A DNA stretch of 64,000 bases from Sabellastarte sp. h YS-2021 (GCA_964017235.1 OZ024929.1:108237793-108301792), one strand, 5' to 3'; shown: positions 35,520 through 47,953, counted from the stretch's first letter. The notes: generated by a model from the sequence alone, not told the origin. Numbers and translations: made by a program.

Positions 35520-37000
35520 AACAGTATTATGGTGTCCCCTGGACAAAGAAGAGGGACCTGTGGCCACGCTATGGCTCTTTTTGACTTACACATACTAAGT
35601 GTGCGAGGTGTCGTGACAAAGGCGTTGGACAAGAACCTTGTGTAGAGAAGAAACCTTGCGAAATATGTGACAACTTTATCCCTGAGCAGAAGAAACAGCT
35701 GGCCGCCCCTACCTATAGGGCTAGAAAAGAACACCAAAAGAAGGCAAGCTCCCGCCCCCACTTGTAGATCCAGCTTCTGTGACAGTTTTGGGGCAGGTTG
35801 AGAGTGGGAAGCGTAAACCCAGTGATAGAGGCGAATCTACACCTAAGAAGAGAAAGACCTCTCACAAATCACCCAAGAAGTCTACTAAACTCAGCAAAGC
35901 CTCAGAACTCCAGACTGACCTGAAATCCCTTGATGATAAAAAGTCTGAGCGCTTTGCACAACTTGAAGCTCTTTTCCTGGCAAAGACTTTTCAACTTCTG
36001 GTTGAACCGGTTCAGAGCTCCAGTGTGGTGGTATCTGAGAAGCCCTTCATTCCACCAGAGTAGCAGGATTCCAGTCAGATGTCTACTACCGGTGCTACCG
36101 GTCAGGTGAAGAAAGCCACCCAGCCTGTTGAGGTGCTACTGGAGAGGTTCAACCCACCAGCCAGGATGTACTCCACTCTGTTGCTGTCTCCGGAACCGGT
36201 ACCAGTGGCCAGCCAGAGGTTCAGCCTGCTGCTACTTCTTTCCAGTCCACTTCATCTCAAGACGACAACCCCTTTGCCGGTACAAGACCTCAGCAACCGG
36301 GAAAAGTGTCTGTTAAAGTCTCGGTGGATGATTGGCTACCCTTCACATGCTTCTGAGACAGCTGGGTTAAGTAAAGACCAGTTTGTGAAACCCCACCCAA
36401 GACATTGAAGTGGTATTATATGTTCACTGATAAGAAGGACTTTTCCAGATCTAAAGTATTTTCCTGGACTAATGAACCGGCTTGCCTCAACAGCAGCTTC
36501 CCTAGGATTGCCAATTGTTCCCTCCCTTCTACACCCGCCTCCAGACCAGTTTCTCAGGACACCCTCAGAAGGTGGGAAAGGGCTGCACGGGACCAGAGCT
36601 ACATGTGCAATCAAGCAGCTGGACTTTCCCATTGTTTAACCAAGGTTCAGGACTCTATATTTGCACAACTCAAGGTCATTCAAGGTGAAAAAGGCAAGTG
36701 CAAGACAGACAGTAAGTTTCACCAAGCAGCTGAGGAACTTGATTATTTAGTTACTTTCGACCGGAGCATCTCACAGGAGTTGTCAACCTCACTTTAGCAT
36801 GCAGGGAAAGCTACTTGGATTATATCAAGGCTGGAATAAAACAACACACGTTAAGTGCCCTCAGGATTGCACCTCTTCACATGAGCGCGTTATTCCCTGA
36901 TCACGTGATCACCAAAGCTGAAGAGGAAATAAGACACCATGAGGATAAACCAATTCCGGTTCATCCAATAAGGGTCAACAACGTTTCCACCCTTACAGTC
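35520..37000 (+). other. DIRS copy 2, gag-like region
   Basis: It shows the same landmarks as copy 1: a Cys-rich start (KKPCEICDNFIPEQ), a Lys-rich stretch (KRKPSDRGESTPKKRK), FAQLEALFLAKTF, and YIKAGIKQHTLSALRIAPLH near the end. Parallel order with copy 1 supports common descent. Confidence 0.65.
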
Positions 37001-37329
37001 AGTCTGGTAGACAGCAAACAGACCAGGAGAGGAAACCTGGTCCCCCGCCTGGACTGTTTTGTGACCAACCAAAGTACAGAGACAAGAACTCATTCACTTG
37101 TAAATTGTGGTGTTGTAAAACTTGTTCCTTTTGCAGGTGGGTTGCCGCAAAAGAAAGGCTTAAATCCTGATCATCATATGGCAATAAATACTGTGAAAGG
37201 TGTTTTCTGTATAGATCCATTGAATTGTGTAAATCTTGTCACAAATGTCCCAACTGTTGTTCCAGATCGACCTGTAGGGGTCAGATTACTCCACTTTTGG
37301 GAAAAATGGGCAGCCCTAGGCCTCAGCCC

Positions 37330-37785
37330 CAAAGTGGTAACAGTCCTCAAGGAAGGCTACACTCTACCCTTCCGGTTCCGGCCAATTTTGACCAGGTCCC
37401 CAAAAGTCATAAGCTGCTATATAAATCCCCACAGGAACCTCTACCTGTTGGAGGCATTGCATCAGCTTTTGAACAAAAACACAGTAGAACCGGTAGCAAA
37501 TCAAACCTCTCTGGGCTTTTACAACCGGTTGTTTTAGTTCCCAAACCCAACAACCGGTGGAGACCTATACTGGATCTGAGCAATTTAAACAAATTTCTAA
37601 AGACACAGTCATTCAAAATGGAGACTCCAGAGACAATAAGAACCTCCCTACAAGCAGGGTGACCTCAATAGATTTCAAAGATGCTTACTTCCACATGCCA
37701 ATTCAGAACCAATCAAGGAAGTATATCCGTTTTCATATACAGGGTAAGACATACCAATTCAAAGCACTACCATTCGACCTCTGAG
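37330..37785 (+). other. DIRS copy 2, reverse transcriptase part
   Basis: LKEGYTLPFRFRPIL, VPKPNNRWRPILDLSNLNKF, IDFKDAYFHMPI and YQFKALPF match the same blocks in copy 1. The sequence then meets the LINE fragment. Confidence 0.8.
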
Positions 37786-37792
37786 CACAAGA

Positions 37793-39594
37793 GCACAGGA
37801 CAATGTACACTACTACACTATTTATAGAAACAAAATGATTGTTAAATACAAAGAACAGCATCAATATATTATATAAAATTTTATAAAGCTAAGCAGTAAA
37901 GATTTGTGTAAAGTTTCCCCATATTTTAGTAAAGTTTATGGTCTCCAATTCCAATTTGGCAACATATTCCTGTTCAAAATAAAATTTTTTAAAGAAGTTA
38001 AAAAAGTTCGAATAATTTGGAATTTGATATAGTTTTGACTTTTGAAAAATATATAATTTTGGTAGACAGTATTTAGAGGAATGGCATTAACCTTTGTTAA
38101 GAGGTTTCCTAGTGTTATAGGATATGGGTCTATTGCAAGGTCAATTCCAAGTATGAGCTGCATGTTGGTTTTTAATTCAGACCAAAAGTTTTGTACATTT
38201 TTGCACTGTACAAAAAGATGCAATATAGTTTCATTGTATTCTTTGCAAAAACTGCATTTGCCATCATCATGTCTATTAATTTTAAACAATAAATCATTTG
38301 TACCTAGTATTCTGTACAAGACTTTGTACTGCATCCAAATTAAGTCATTGTCTTTTATTATCTTAAAACATACTTGAAATATCCGTTTCCACATGTCTGT
38401 ACAAATCGTAATACCCAAAGCTTGTTTCCAGAATGAATAGTAGGTGGTATCATGTACCATGTTCTGGTTGGCCAATATTCTGTAAAAATCTTGACTTCCT
38501 TTCATTGATTGCTAATGATTTTTATTTGAATTGGGAGAGTAGGTTTTTTATGTATTTTGGAAGCATCCTTTTGCTTACTTAAGTAATTTTTGACACAGCT
38601 AATGACTCTGTGGTGCTCCAAAAAATTGGTTCTTATGTGATACACCGTTTTCAAATCATTCTGGGATATGAACTTTCCATTTCCCAAAAAAATGTCCGCA
38701 ATCGATATAATGCCGTTATTGTACCAATTGGGTAAAAAAAGATTTGCCTTGGATACCATTGGATTATTCCAAAGAGGCCTAGAAAGAGCATTGCTGACAT
38801 TATTAATTGGAATACTATCAATAAATTTACTCCAACAGTATAGAATTTCAGACCAGAATTTATTTGTTGTTTTTCTAGCCATGTTTAGACTATAACATGA
38901 CCCAAATAAAATAGTTTTTTGGATTGATCCTAGATACATTTTTGCCAATTTAGCCCATGGTGTTTCAGAGTTATTGTATAGTCTTCGTATCCAAGTCACC
39001 TTAATAGCAGATACAAAAGTACTAAGATCTATCATGTTTAGTCCACCATCAAAATAATGTTTTGATAAAGTTTTTCCTTTTACCTTGTCAGGCTTTCCGC
39101 TCCAGATAAATTTATAGAACATTGTTTCTAACTATTTCAATATATTCTTTCCTGGTGAAGGCAATGATGTGAACAAATGATTAAGCTTGGACAAAGCCAA
39201 ACTTTTTATCACTGTTATTTTACCAATTGGAGTTAGATATCTATGACTCCAAAGGTTAAAAAGTTTCTCAAGACTTTTAATAGTGGAACGATAGTTTAAC
39301 TCAATCATATTTGTTAAATCCACAGAAAAGTTAATGCCCAGAAGAGTAAAATTGCTAGCACCCCATGCTAATTATTTTCCCATGTCAAATTTATCTTTTG
39401 AATTTCTCTTTTTACCTATCCAGACTAGTTTAGTTTTATCCATATTTACCCTTAAACCCGACATGTTACCATATACCTCTAACACATTAAGAGCAGCTAA
39501 CAAGGCATTTTTGCTTCCATCCAAAATTAAAGTTGTACCGTCGGCAAACTGTGTGATCTTAAACTCATTGCCATCTACTGAAATTCCTCAGTAA
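37793..39594 (-). mobile_element. LINE fragment inside DIRS copy 2
   Basis: On the minus strand, a non-LTR reverse transcriptase starts at its palm region (TQFADGTTLILDGSKNAL, where the usual FADD catalytic motif reads FADG). It continues through LRVNMDKTKLVWIG, LGINFSVDL and SLEKLFNLWSHRYLTPIGK to the C-terminal FIWSGKPDKVKGKTL and GGLNMIDL blocks. These blocks fit an L1/Tx1-like LINE, but the clade is uncertain. It is 5'-truncated, broken by stops such as those near 39378 and 39131, and lacks a visible poly-A or target duplication. No endonuclease is present, so it is not active. Confidence 0.85.
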
Positions 39595-40917
39595 GTTTGT
39601 CCATCTGTAGGTCTCCCCAATCCCAGATCAGGAGGCTTCAGGAGTGATGCCCTAACCTGGAGCTGGTCAGCTCTGGTAGCCTATGCTTGCCAGCTCTCCT
39701 CCAAAAGGTGGTAGAAAAAATAAGGCAATACAACTGCGTAACCCCTGATTATCCCAGGCCGGTCAAGGATATCTTGGTTCTGGGACCTGGTACAACTCTC
39801 TGAAAATCATACTCTAGTTACCAATATTTCCCAACCCTACCTAAACAGCCAGACAGCAATGCAGGAGTTTCACAACAACCCATAATAACAAAACCTTTGT
39901 GATTGCCATCTAGGTGTGAACAATTGGAAGAACAAGGCTTCACTTCTGCATGAGGTGACAAACAGAATCACTGAAACTCAGGGGTCTTCAACCAGAGCTA
40001 TTTACAAGGAAAAATTATCTGTTTTTCAAAAGGTGTGCAACCAAAAAATGAGGTGGACTTCAACTGTAAAGAATATCACCACCTTCTTCATGCACTTTTT
40101 TCAGGCCCTGATTCGATGGCCTTCTACTATTGAAGGTTACTACACTACCCCAGTAGACTGTTTAGGCCCTCAAGGCTGAGTTCTCAGCCACACAATGGTA
40201 TATCTTTGGTTAGCATCCATAGGGATAGGCCCAAGTGTGCATGAAACATCCCAAAATGGAACCTTTTTGTGGTCCATAATGAACTAACTAAAAATCATCT
40301 GAACTGCTCAAGGACTCCAGGCTCAAATACCTTACCATCAAGACTGCCTTCTTACTTGCCTTAGCTTCAGGCAAACACTGTAGCAAAGTCCTTGCATGTG
40401 TGGCTAACAAGATATCTAACCTGGGTCACTGGTAGAAGGCGGCATTCTTTTCCCCTCTGACTTTATGCTTAAAACCAACTATAGATAAGGAAGGAGCCCA
40501 AAGTGTGATCCATGCAGTGAATATCCTAACACTGACCTCTGTCTTGGATAGCCCAGCAGGCACACGCCTTGAAATGTCGTTGATTTAGAGTTGAAAACAG
40601 GTCCTGACGTTGAAATGTGCATTACCAACTACTAAATCTAAGTTAGTTTTCTGACATGAAAAAGTAGTGATATTTTGACCAGAAATCATGGTGATTTGGG
40701 GTTGAAAAACTAACACTGACACAATTTCAACACTATTTCAAAGCTGGATTTCTGACTGGAAAAAGTAGTGATACTTCATAAAAAAATCACCACTAAATCA
40801 AGTTAGGTTTTTCGACATGAAATCTTAGTCATGTTATTGAACAGAAAACAGGTTGAATGTTGGGAAATGAATGACTGGTGATCGTTGATTGAAAATTCTT
40901 TTTCTAGAGGGTGGTAT

Positions 40918-41121
40918 CTCCCTCCCACCTCTGAGGCCGGGGTTCGGTTCCCGGCATGGCCTCAAGTGGGAAAGCGGGTAGTTGCTTGCCGTTGGTCGGC
41001 AGTTTACAGTACAGAACCCTGACGAACTGAAAGTACTGGTTTCCTCTGCCCTTCCAACTACCCGTCGTGATATGACCTGTACAGTGTCAAAAGCGATGTA
41101 AACCCAAATAAATAAATAAAA
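40918..41121 (+). mobile_element. SINE inside the TIR element
   Basis: The plus-strand copy starts within the tRNA-like head, just upstream of the B box (GGTTCGGTTCC), and runs to an AAATAAATAAATAAA tail. The A box is missing. A 15-bp target duplication TCTAGAGGGTGGTAT flanks it (40903-40917 and 41122-41136). It is the innermost of three nested elements. Confidence 0.93.
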
Positions 41122-41136
41122 TCTAGAGGGTGGTAT

Positions 41137-42244
41137 AGTGATTAAGTCTAACTTTTTGAAAGAACTATTATTGTAATTGTTTTTGATATTTGTAGGTATT
41201 TGTAAAGCAAAGACTAATTTTTAAAGATTATAAAGATGATAAAGATTATGTGTGTATGTACTTGTACATTTTTATCCATTCTCCTTATTAATTAACTGAT
41301 GTATCCAAATATAATTTTTATAATTTATAATTATATTTTGATTAATGCAATTCCCGATAATTAAAAAAAAACATTTTGAAGTCAAACTTATCTTAAATAA
41401 AAGAAGATAAATTCAAACTTATTCATCAAAACTTAGTAATTAGAATTTGTTTGTCAAATTCTCTCATACGCAAAGAACTAGTTTTCAGTTTACAATGAAA
41501 ACTTCCCTACACAGAGAACCTAAGCTATAACATTTTATCACACAACAGTGAGGTTGGGGGGTTCCTGGTTTTTCTTATCGGTACCCTGCTACACAGAACA
41601 TTGGACCTGTGACTAAAGTAATTAGATAACACAGCAGGGATGGACGTGAGGGTTTACCCTTGCTCAATTGCATGCATGGTGTTTACTTCTTTAAGTCTTT
41701 TTTGTGGTCAGCACTGACAACTAATTAAGGTGGGGAGTAATGGGTGGAGTTCTTCAAATGTGGCTTTTCTTGTGTTTTTTTTTTTCAGTTTATATGACAA
41801 AGTTGTATGAGACACAAGCATCTGAACTGAGCATTGTGGCTTTGCTACATGATTATAGCTTCTTTCTAATTACAGAATAATTATAGCCAACTTAAAAAAA
41901 CATTTAAAAGAAATTGATTGGATAAAATACTGAAGATATAAATAATGTCACAATTGTTTGTTTTTCACAAAGGAAAAAATTTTTTTTTAAATTTCATAAA
42001 AAGAATTTTAATTGAAGACATTGAATAATTCTGGTCCTATTAAAAATATAAAAATGGATATCTATAGTTGCATAATATGGATTTACATATCTTGAGCAAT
42101 TATAATTATATTTGATGCAAAATTATGTATCATTACAATGTCATCCAAAGTGTAAAATATGCATATGGATAGTTATTGTATAATATTATTAAGAAGCTAT
42201 AATTATGACACACAAGCTACAATGATTCAAATAAAGAAGACAGT
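41137..42244. other. AT-rich core of the TIR element
   Basis: Very AT-rich, no open reading frame of note and no repeat recognised. Confidence 0.5.
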
Positions 42245-42903
42245 GTAAACAACCTGATTTCACCCATTGAATTCAACCCTATTTCATGCATTGGATTCAA
42301 CCAAAACCTGTTTGCAAAATCTACATGTATTTCAACCAGATTTCACACATAAATACAACCAGAATTCAACAGTTGGTTTCAACATGATTTCACTGGTTGG
42401 ATCCAACCAAAAACGGTTTGTAAAATCGACACGTATTTCAACCTGATTTCACCCATTGAATTCAACCAGATTTCAACAGTTGGTTTCAACATGATTTCAC
42501 TGGTTGGATCCAACTAAAAACGGTTTGCAAAATCTACACATATTTCAACCAGATTTCACCATTGGATTCAACCTGATTTCAAAGCTACATGCCTGCTGGG
42601 AGGTCCCTGAAGGAGTGCAGAACTTTATGAGCAGTTCATGCTCTCAGGTACTATTCAGACATAACCAAAGACATACAGGTTAATAGATCTCCATTTGTTC
42701 TTTTCCGCAAAATCAACTGTTTTGTCGTCCTGGCTAAAATAATTAAAAAACAAAAACAAACAATTTTGACTTATTATCAACAAACGGATCAACAAATCTT
42801 AAAATTTAAAACACTCTTTTCTATGGAGTTTTATGATTACATATACTTGCATGTGCCTGACAAACCTTTAAAATGTGAACTTTTATTTATCGATTAAGAA
42901 AAT

Positions 42904-43409
42904 GGTTTACGTGCAACTCGCTGTCATAGGAAGTCGATAACGGAAACTCGCTGACACAACTCGCTGACAAGAAATATATATGTTCTGTAGTTTAAAGTAT
43001 TTAATCTTTGACGAGACGTCCATTTTATAAAATATTGTTAGGAAATGCCAGGGGAAATCTGTGACCTCATATCTTCTCATGAATATTAATGACTTGGGTG
43101 CTATGACCGCGAGTTCTGTCATTTAAAGTATTTAATCTTTGACGAGACGTCCATTTTATAAAATATTGTTAGGAAATGCAAGGTGAAACCCGTGACATTA
43201 TATCTTCTCATGAATATTAATGACTTGGGTGCTGTTGCCGTGATTTCTGTAGTTTAAAGTCTTCGTCTATGCTTCCATTTTATAAAATATTGTTAGGAAA
43301 CTAGTATAACGTTTGTTTAATCTGCCATATCTAATTTGCATATTGTCAGCGAGTTGTGTCAGCGAGTTAGTGTCAGCGACTTCTCTTGTCAGCGAGTTGC
43401 ACGTACACC
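42904..43409. mobile_element. 506-bp TIR element with iterated AACTCGCTGACA ends
   Basis: Both ends start GG(T/G)(T/G)TACGTGCAACTCGCTG and continue for about 75 bp of inverted repeat made of several AACTCGCTGACA copies. An 8-bp duplication with one mismatch flanks it (AAGAAAAT 42896-42903; AAGAAGAT 43410-43417). Inside are about 2.5 tandem units of 131 bp (ACGAGACGTC at 43011 and 43142). Non-coding, superfamily unknown, hAT or MULE possible. Confidence 0.8.
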
Positions 43410-43417
43410 AAGAAGAT

Positions 43418-43938
43418 ATCCGTCCAAAAAGTGCCGAAATTCGAAATCAAGAGCTTTAGCACAGGCCAGAAAAATATGGCCGTCGTGTTTTTGTGGAAAA
43501 AACATGTTAAATATCTATAATAATAATACTGACAGTTGCAAGCATGTCGAGACATAGAAATGTTAGGTCTATGAACTATCAAGATGGTAAATGCTTGGTG
43601 ATTTATTAATTGGATGAATCTTAAAATTAATGCAGCCCACATCATCCGGCTGTTTCCCTAAATTTACTGTATGACGATCGTAGGGGTTTTCGTCGCATTA
43701 GCGATAATTCGTTAATACACCATGGAATGGTCAGTTTGTGTAAAATAAAGTACTGAAACACTAAATATGTGTCCTAAATACCAAAATGTACAAATATCTT
43801 GATTAAATAAACACTGAATCACTTAAAACTATTGACTTACTTGTTTGTTGATATTCTATCCTTCATGAACCAAAATCCGGTTCATTCCACTTTCCAGTCT
43901 AAATGGTTTAAGATCAGACTTCTATATGTTTTTTTTTT
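43418..43938. other. No recognisable gene
   Basis: Spacer between two short TIR elements. It ends in a run of ten T bases in which the next element is inserted. Confidence 0.5.
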
Positions 43939-44510
43939 GAATTACCGGCAAGTCGCGACCAAAACAACTCGCACCCAACAACTCGCACACACAACTCGCA
44001 CCCCCAAAACAAACAAATGATAAATATTTAACGAAAATATATACAGTTTCACATTAGGTTTCCCAGCAATATTTTATACAGAGTGAAGGAAATATGAGGT
44101 CACGCTGAGTTTCTAGCCATATTTTACAAACAGAAGATCCAGGCAACCAGTCTTCTTTTCGTCTGCAAACGTGATTAATTTAATTAACCAATGAAATCAA
44201 TTGTTAAGGAAATATGAGGCCACGCTGGGTTTCTACCTATATTTTACAAACAGAAGATCCAGGCAACCAGTCTACTTTTCGTCTGCAAATGTGATTAATT
44301 TAATTAACCAATGAAATCAGTTGTTACTGAAATCTAACTCCAGACAAAGGTTCACCGTACTGCAGCCATGCCCTAAATAAAAGTGCCGTTTGAAGAGCAA
44401 ATATTTCAATTTTGGGTTAAAACTTAAGAAAATCTCACAGAGTAAATACTTCAATTTTGGGTGCGAGTTGTTGGGTGCGAGCCGTTTTGGACGCGATTTG
44501 CACGCATACC
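43939..44510. mobile_element. 572-bp TIR element with iterated AACTCGCACCCA ends
   Basis: The ends are imperfect inverted repeats (GCAA(G/A)TCGCG(A/T)CCAAAAC) followed by repeated AACTCGCACCCA units. Runs of nine to ten T bases flank both ends and may be the target duplication. Inside are two 120-bp tandem units (AGGAAATATGAGG at 44087 and 44207). The design matches the 42904 element but the sequence is different. Confidence 0.75.
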
Positions 44511-44700
44511 TTTTTTTTTACAAAAATCTTAACGGAAACCATATATTCTTAAAATAAAAGTGTTTTTGGCTATATACACGATTTTGTGGGACAACAAAAC
44601 TGGGCTAAATTGTTTCAAATGTTGCAGCTGAAAAAGACTGCACACTTTTAGTAATAGACTGGAATTAGGTACAACAATCATATAAGATAACAGGAAACTA

Positions 44701-47700
44701 CATAGTTTTCGGCGTACAGTAAAAGTTTCAAAATTAGCCAGAATTGTGGTCTCAAGATAAATTTTTTGAAATGTAACATAAAGGGAGCAGATAATTGATT
44801 CCAATAGTTGGATGATATTGAGATATCACTTATGTAAATGTTTTAATTATGTAAATATTTCACATGAAGCCCAAACATAATGTTGAAAAATGATAAGATG
44901 TTGTACATAACAAATGTTTAAAGCTGTTGCTGGAATATGAACTATTATGTATGCAGAACTTAACAAGCACGAAGCATTTAAATTAAATAATTATATATTA
45001 CCTGAAAGCTTAAGCTGGTATGTTATCAGTGTGATATGGGACCAAATATTGTAAATATTGTAGCACAATGCAAAGGGTATTTTTGATTTGAGAAAATGAA
45101 GCAGTTAACAAATGAAACAACTAAGTTATATGTACATAAAATACATTATTGACATATGTACAATGTTTTATTTAGTGAATCAAGGTATTCTATTTATTGT
45201 TCACTTGCTTCACAGCAAGGACAATAGAAAATATCATCAGGCCCAACATATCTTAGGGAATGACAAAATGAAAGGCGAACCCAGTGCATGCATGAACAAT
45301 TTATACATTTAGCCCAGTTCACAATAGATATGGCTGTGTGACTTTTCTTGGGGGGGGGGGGGGGGGATTCCTGGATTTGCAAACACAGCACACATCGTTG
45401 TCATCACTATCGTTGCCATCGTCGTTGTCGTCATCATTGGTATGTGCCCTACTGTGTACTGATGGCTCACTGTTGCTGATTACAATTCTGAAATTTAGTG
45501 CAGGGCCAGTATGAAATTGTAACCCACCTATCCAGTGGTGATGGCAAAAAATTTAGGTATATGCTTTGCAGTAACTAAATCTTTGATAAAGTTATGCTTA
45601 AAATTCTGGAAGAAATTTTAAATGTTACACCAATTGCCCTATAAACATTTCATTTGTGTGTGACTACATAACACTACATATAAAAACATAGGGCACATTT
45701 AAGTAGATTTACCATTTACTGGTGTGTGATAATACTTAATATATAGCAGTTGCCAAAGCTATCTACAGTCCTTGAGAAATACATAAATTTTTGTGTTCAT
45801 GTGTGAGTGAAAATTGTCTGAGGCTGTGCAAGACTAATGGTTTGTATATGAACCTTGAAGGGCCTGCTTGTGGGGACCAAGGTGTCTTGGACACAATTCT
45901 TCTCCCACTTTTCGAGACTTCTGGTAATTTCCTTCTGTGAGTGCTTCACCAGCAGGATCCCTCCTCCTTTTCTTTGTAGCCTGGCTGACTTTTACTTTTG
46001 GGATGTGACTTTCTAGAAAAGTATCAATATCACAGTCTTGAATATGACTTATGTCTTGGTTTTCTTCATTGTCCAAAGTAATGTCATCAGTACTTCTTTG
46101 AGTCATTTTGGAAGGCATGAAATGGACAGGATCAATGACTTCTGGATTGAATGGATATATGCCTGTTTTCAAGAAGGAGTTTACAATGTTGCTTGGGGTT
46201 GATGCTTTGATGTACGATTGACAAATGAGTGATGTTATATTATATCTGTTGATAACCTGGCCAGGGTGTTGTTTTAGATAACTGTGCACCAAAGAATGAT
46301 AAGCATTTTTAAGAGGGCCATATACACCAATATCCAAAGGTTGCAGAAAGTGGCTGCTATGTGGGGGTTGTACAAAGAGAATGATGTTGTGCTGCTTTGC
46401 CCATTCAATAAGCCCAAGGTGCATATGAGTGGATCAATCAAATAATATCAGAATATGTTTGTCTGAGGGCCTCTGGACATATTTCAGAAAATGTTCCTGT
46501 ATGTATTCTTGAAAAAGCGTAGAGTTAGACCAGCCATTTTCTGAAAGGGCAAACCCACAACCAGGTGTTGCACCTTCCTTAATGTCATCATTCTGTCTTT
46601 TGCCTTTGAAGATAAAAAAGGGTGGTACATAATTGCCAATAGCATTGCTGGCCCTGATGCAAGTAACCATGGTTGACTTTGGGGATGTAATTGCATTTGG
46701 TATTTTGCCCTTTTTGGTCAGAATTTTGGGTGGGTTATGTTCTGGGGAGAATCCGGTTTCATCTATATTGAAAATCAGTTGTGGAACGTCAAACAGGTCA
46801 TACTTTGTAAGAATGTCTTTCAGATTGTCAAAGTATGTGTACTTGTGAACTACTTCTTCAGTGACTGATTTGGCCCTATTAATGTTCAATTTACGAGCTT
46901 TGACACAAGCAAGATGTGGCTGTCTTTTCACAAAGCCTGCATATAACCATCTTTCAGATAAATTTTTGTCTGAATCAAGTTTACCCAATGAATGACAAAT
47001 GTCACTTGCGACACCAATGAACTCTTTCCTGCTATATCCATAGCCAGTGTTTGACATGAGTTCTGCATGGTCAGCTAACTTTTCTTCTGTTTCAGAGGTT
47101 AGTAATGGCTTTGGACCAGACTTAAATGTAGAAATATCAATATTGTCTGACCTCCTATCTTTCAGTGTTGACTGGGGAACCCCTGTAATTTTTGAAGCCT
47201 TATAGGCAGATATACCATCATTCATGAGCTTAACTGCTTCCTTAAGTTGGTCAAAGGTGTAGTTCCTATAACCTTCGACTGTTTTTTGCGGATTTTGCTG
47301 AAAATTGAATGCAAAAAGTATTCAAGCAACAAATAAAAATCAAAAGCCTTAAGTTAAAAATTCAAGTAATATGTAAATAAGCATAGCTGCCAAATCATTC
47401 AAGTGCAACAGGTTAATAGTTTCTTATTGAAATAACTATAAAACAATGCATTGCAAGCAAATATATTACATGTTTACAAGCAGGAAAAGCATAAACATTC
47501 TTTTTTCTTTGAAGAATATAGTCACATAAACAGTTAAAGAAATAAAGAGGGCCTACAGGAAACACAAGCATGTTATATATTAAAATATCAGAAAATAGGC
47601 CAGGAACAATTTAACTGTGTTTTCAGAAGCATCTAACACCATTTGCAATAATACAGAGCAAAATATAAAAAGGTTACTGTAAGATAAGTTTTAGAATCCA

Positions 47701-47953
47701 CCATGACAACAAGGTCATGGTTTCCTATTCCTGACAAAAAATGCCAAGTTTGAATGTATTTATGGATTACAGAGTCATTTCTAACTAAATAACAAGGTAA
47801 AATATGGGTTTTATACCTGTTTTTCACGCATTTTTCTCACAACATTGACCAGAAGTATTTAAAACAACTTGCTTTGCCAGTTGGAATGTTTCCAGGGAGA
47901 TTTGTTTATTATCGTCCATTAGTTCTAAGTTTTAACGGTACGCCGAAAACATG
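44701..47953 (-). mobile_element. pogo-type DNA transposon
   Basis: A transposase gene lies between inverted repeats CATAGTTTTCGGCGTACAGT (44701-44720) and its near-copy ending at 47953 (reverse complement CATGTTTTCGGCGTACCGT). A TA precedes the left end but none follows the right, so the typical TA target duplication is only half seen. Another CGCCGAAAAC lies just outside the right end. Size is 3.25 kb. Confidence 0.7.
45194..47831 (-). pseudogene. pogo/jerky-like DDE transposase, intron-containing
   Basis: The main exon (45834-47297) encodes a psq-type helix-turn-helix (YTFDQLKEAVKLMNDG, then VPQSTLKDR). The DDE domain has FNIDETG as first aspartate, HILILFD as second and LQPLDIGVYGPLK as third. 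Its 5' edge follows a TTTTCAG acceptor, and a phase-compatible five-codon exon (MREKQ, 47817-47831) ending in CAG|GTATAA lies upstream, giving a 519-bp intron. A downstream exon (45194-45487, after TTTCAG) would add an Asp-rich linker and a PHD-like finger (VCCVCKSRN, WAKCINCSCMHW, FYCPCC); its donor was not found. A TGA at 46434-46436 interrupts the main exon right after the second aspartate. A run of 17 G (C on the coding strand) at 45350-45366 puts the two finger halves one base out of frame. Otherwise well preserved, so recently inactivated. A domesticated host gene is less likely given the TIRs. Confidence 0.85.

Larger units (their letters stand above)
40552..42600. mobile_element. Non-autonomous TIR element in DIRS copy 2
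   Basis: The ends are inverted copies of CCCAGCAGGCA (40552-40562 and 42590-42600). The subterminal regions are rich in GTTGAAA on the left and TTCAACC on the right, with a 107-bp repeat on the right (AAACGGTTTG at 42411 and 42518). The middle is AT-rich and non-coding. Removing it rejoins recombinase sequence of the surrounding DIRS. At most an AG dinucleotide is duplicated. Superfamily not determined. It contains a SINE. Confidence 0.8.
35236..42716 (+). mobile_element. DIRS-like retrotransposon, copy 2 (fossil, heavily interrupted)
   Basis: The left end resembles the terminal region of copy 1 (TTAATACATCCTATCCAATG, then CCTGTCTAGACAGGATGA). Gag-like sequence (about 35520-37000), reverse transcriptase motifs (about 37330-37785) and tyrosine recombinase segments (39916 to about 42716) follow on the plus strand. 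It carries a LINE fragment between the polymerase and recombinase parts and a 2-kb TIR element within the recombinase part. It is clearly broken many times and older than copy 1. No right terminal repeat was recognised. Confidence 0.85.
39916..42716 (+). other. DIRS copy 2, tyrosine recombinase part (split)
   Basis: Segments matching the copy 1 recombinase (AIYKEKLSVFQKVCNQ, then WPSTIEGYY, then AFLLALASGK) occur up to about 40550. The sequence resumes after the inserted TIR element at 42601. The order is the same as in copy 1. Confidence 0.75.

Noticed and set aside
37793-39594. LINE target duplication and poly-A tail
   Set aside because: I looked for both at the edges and found neither; the borders are set by where DIRS and LINE sequence change.
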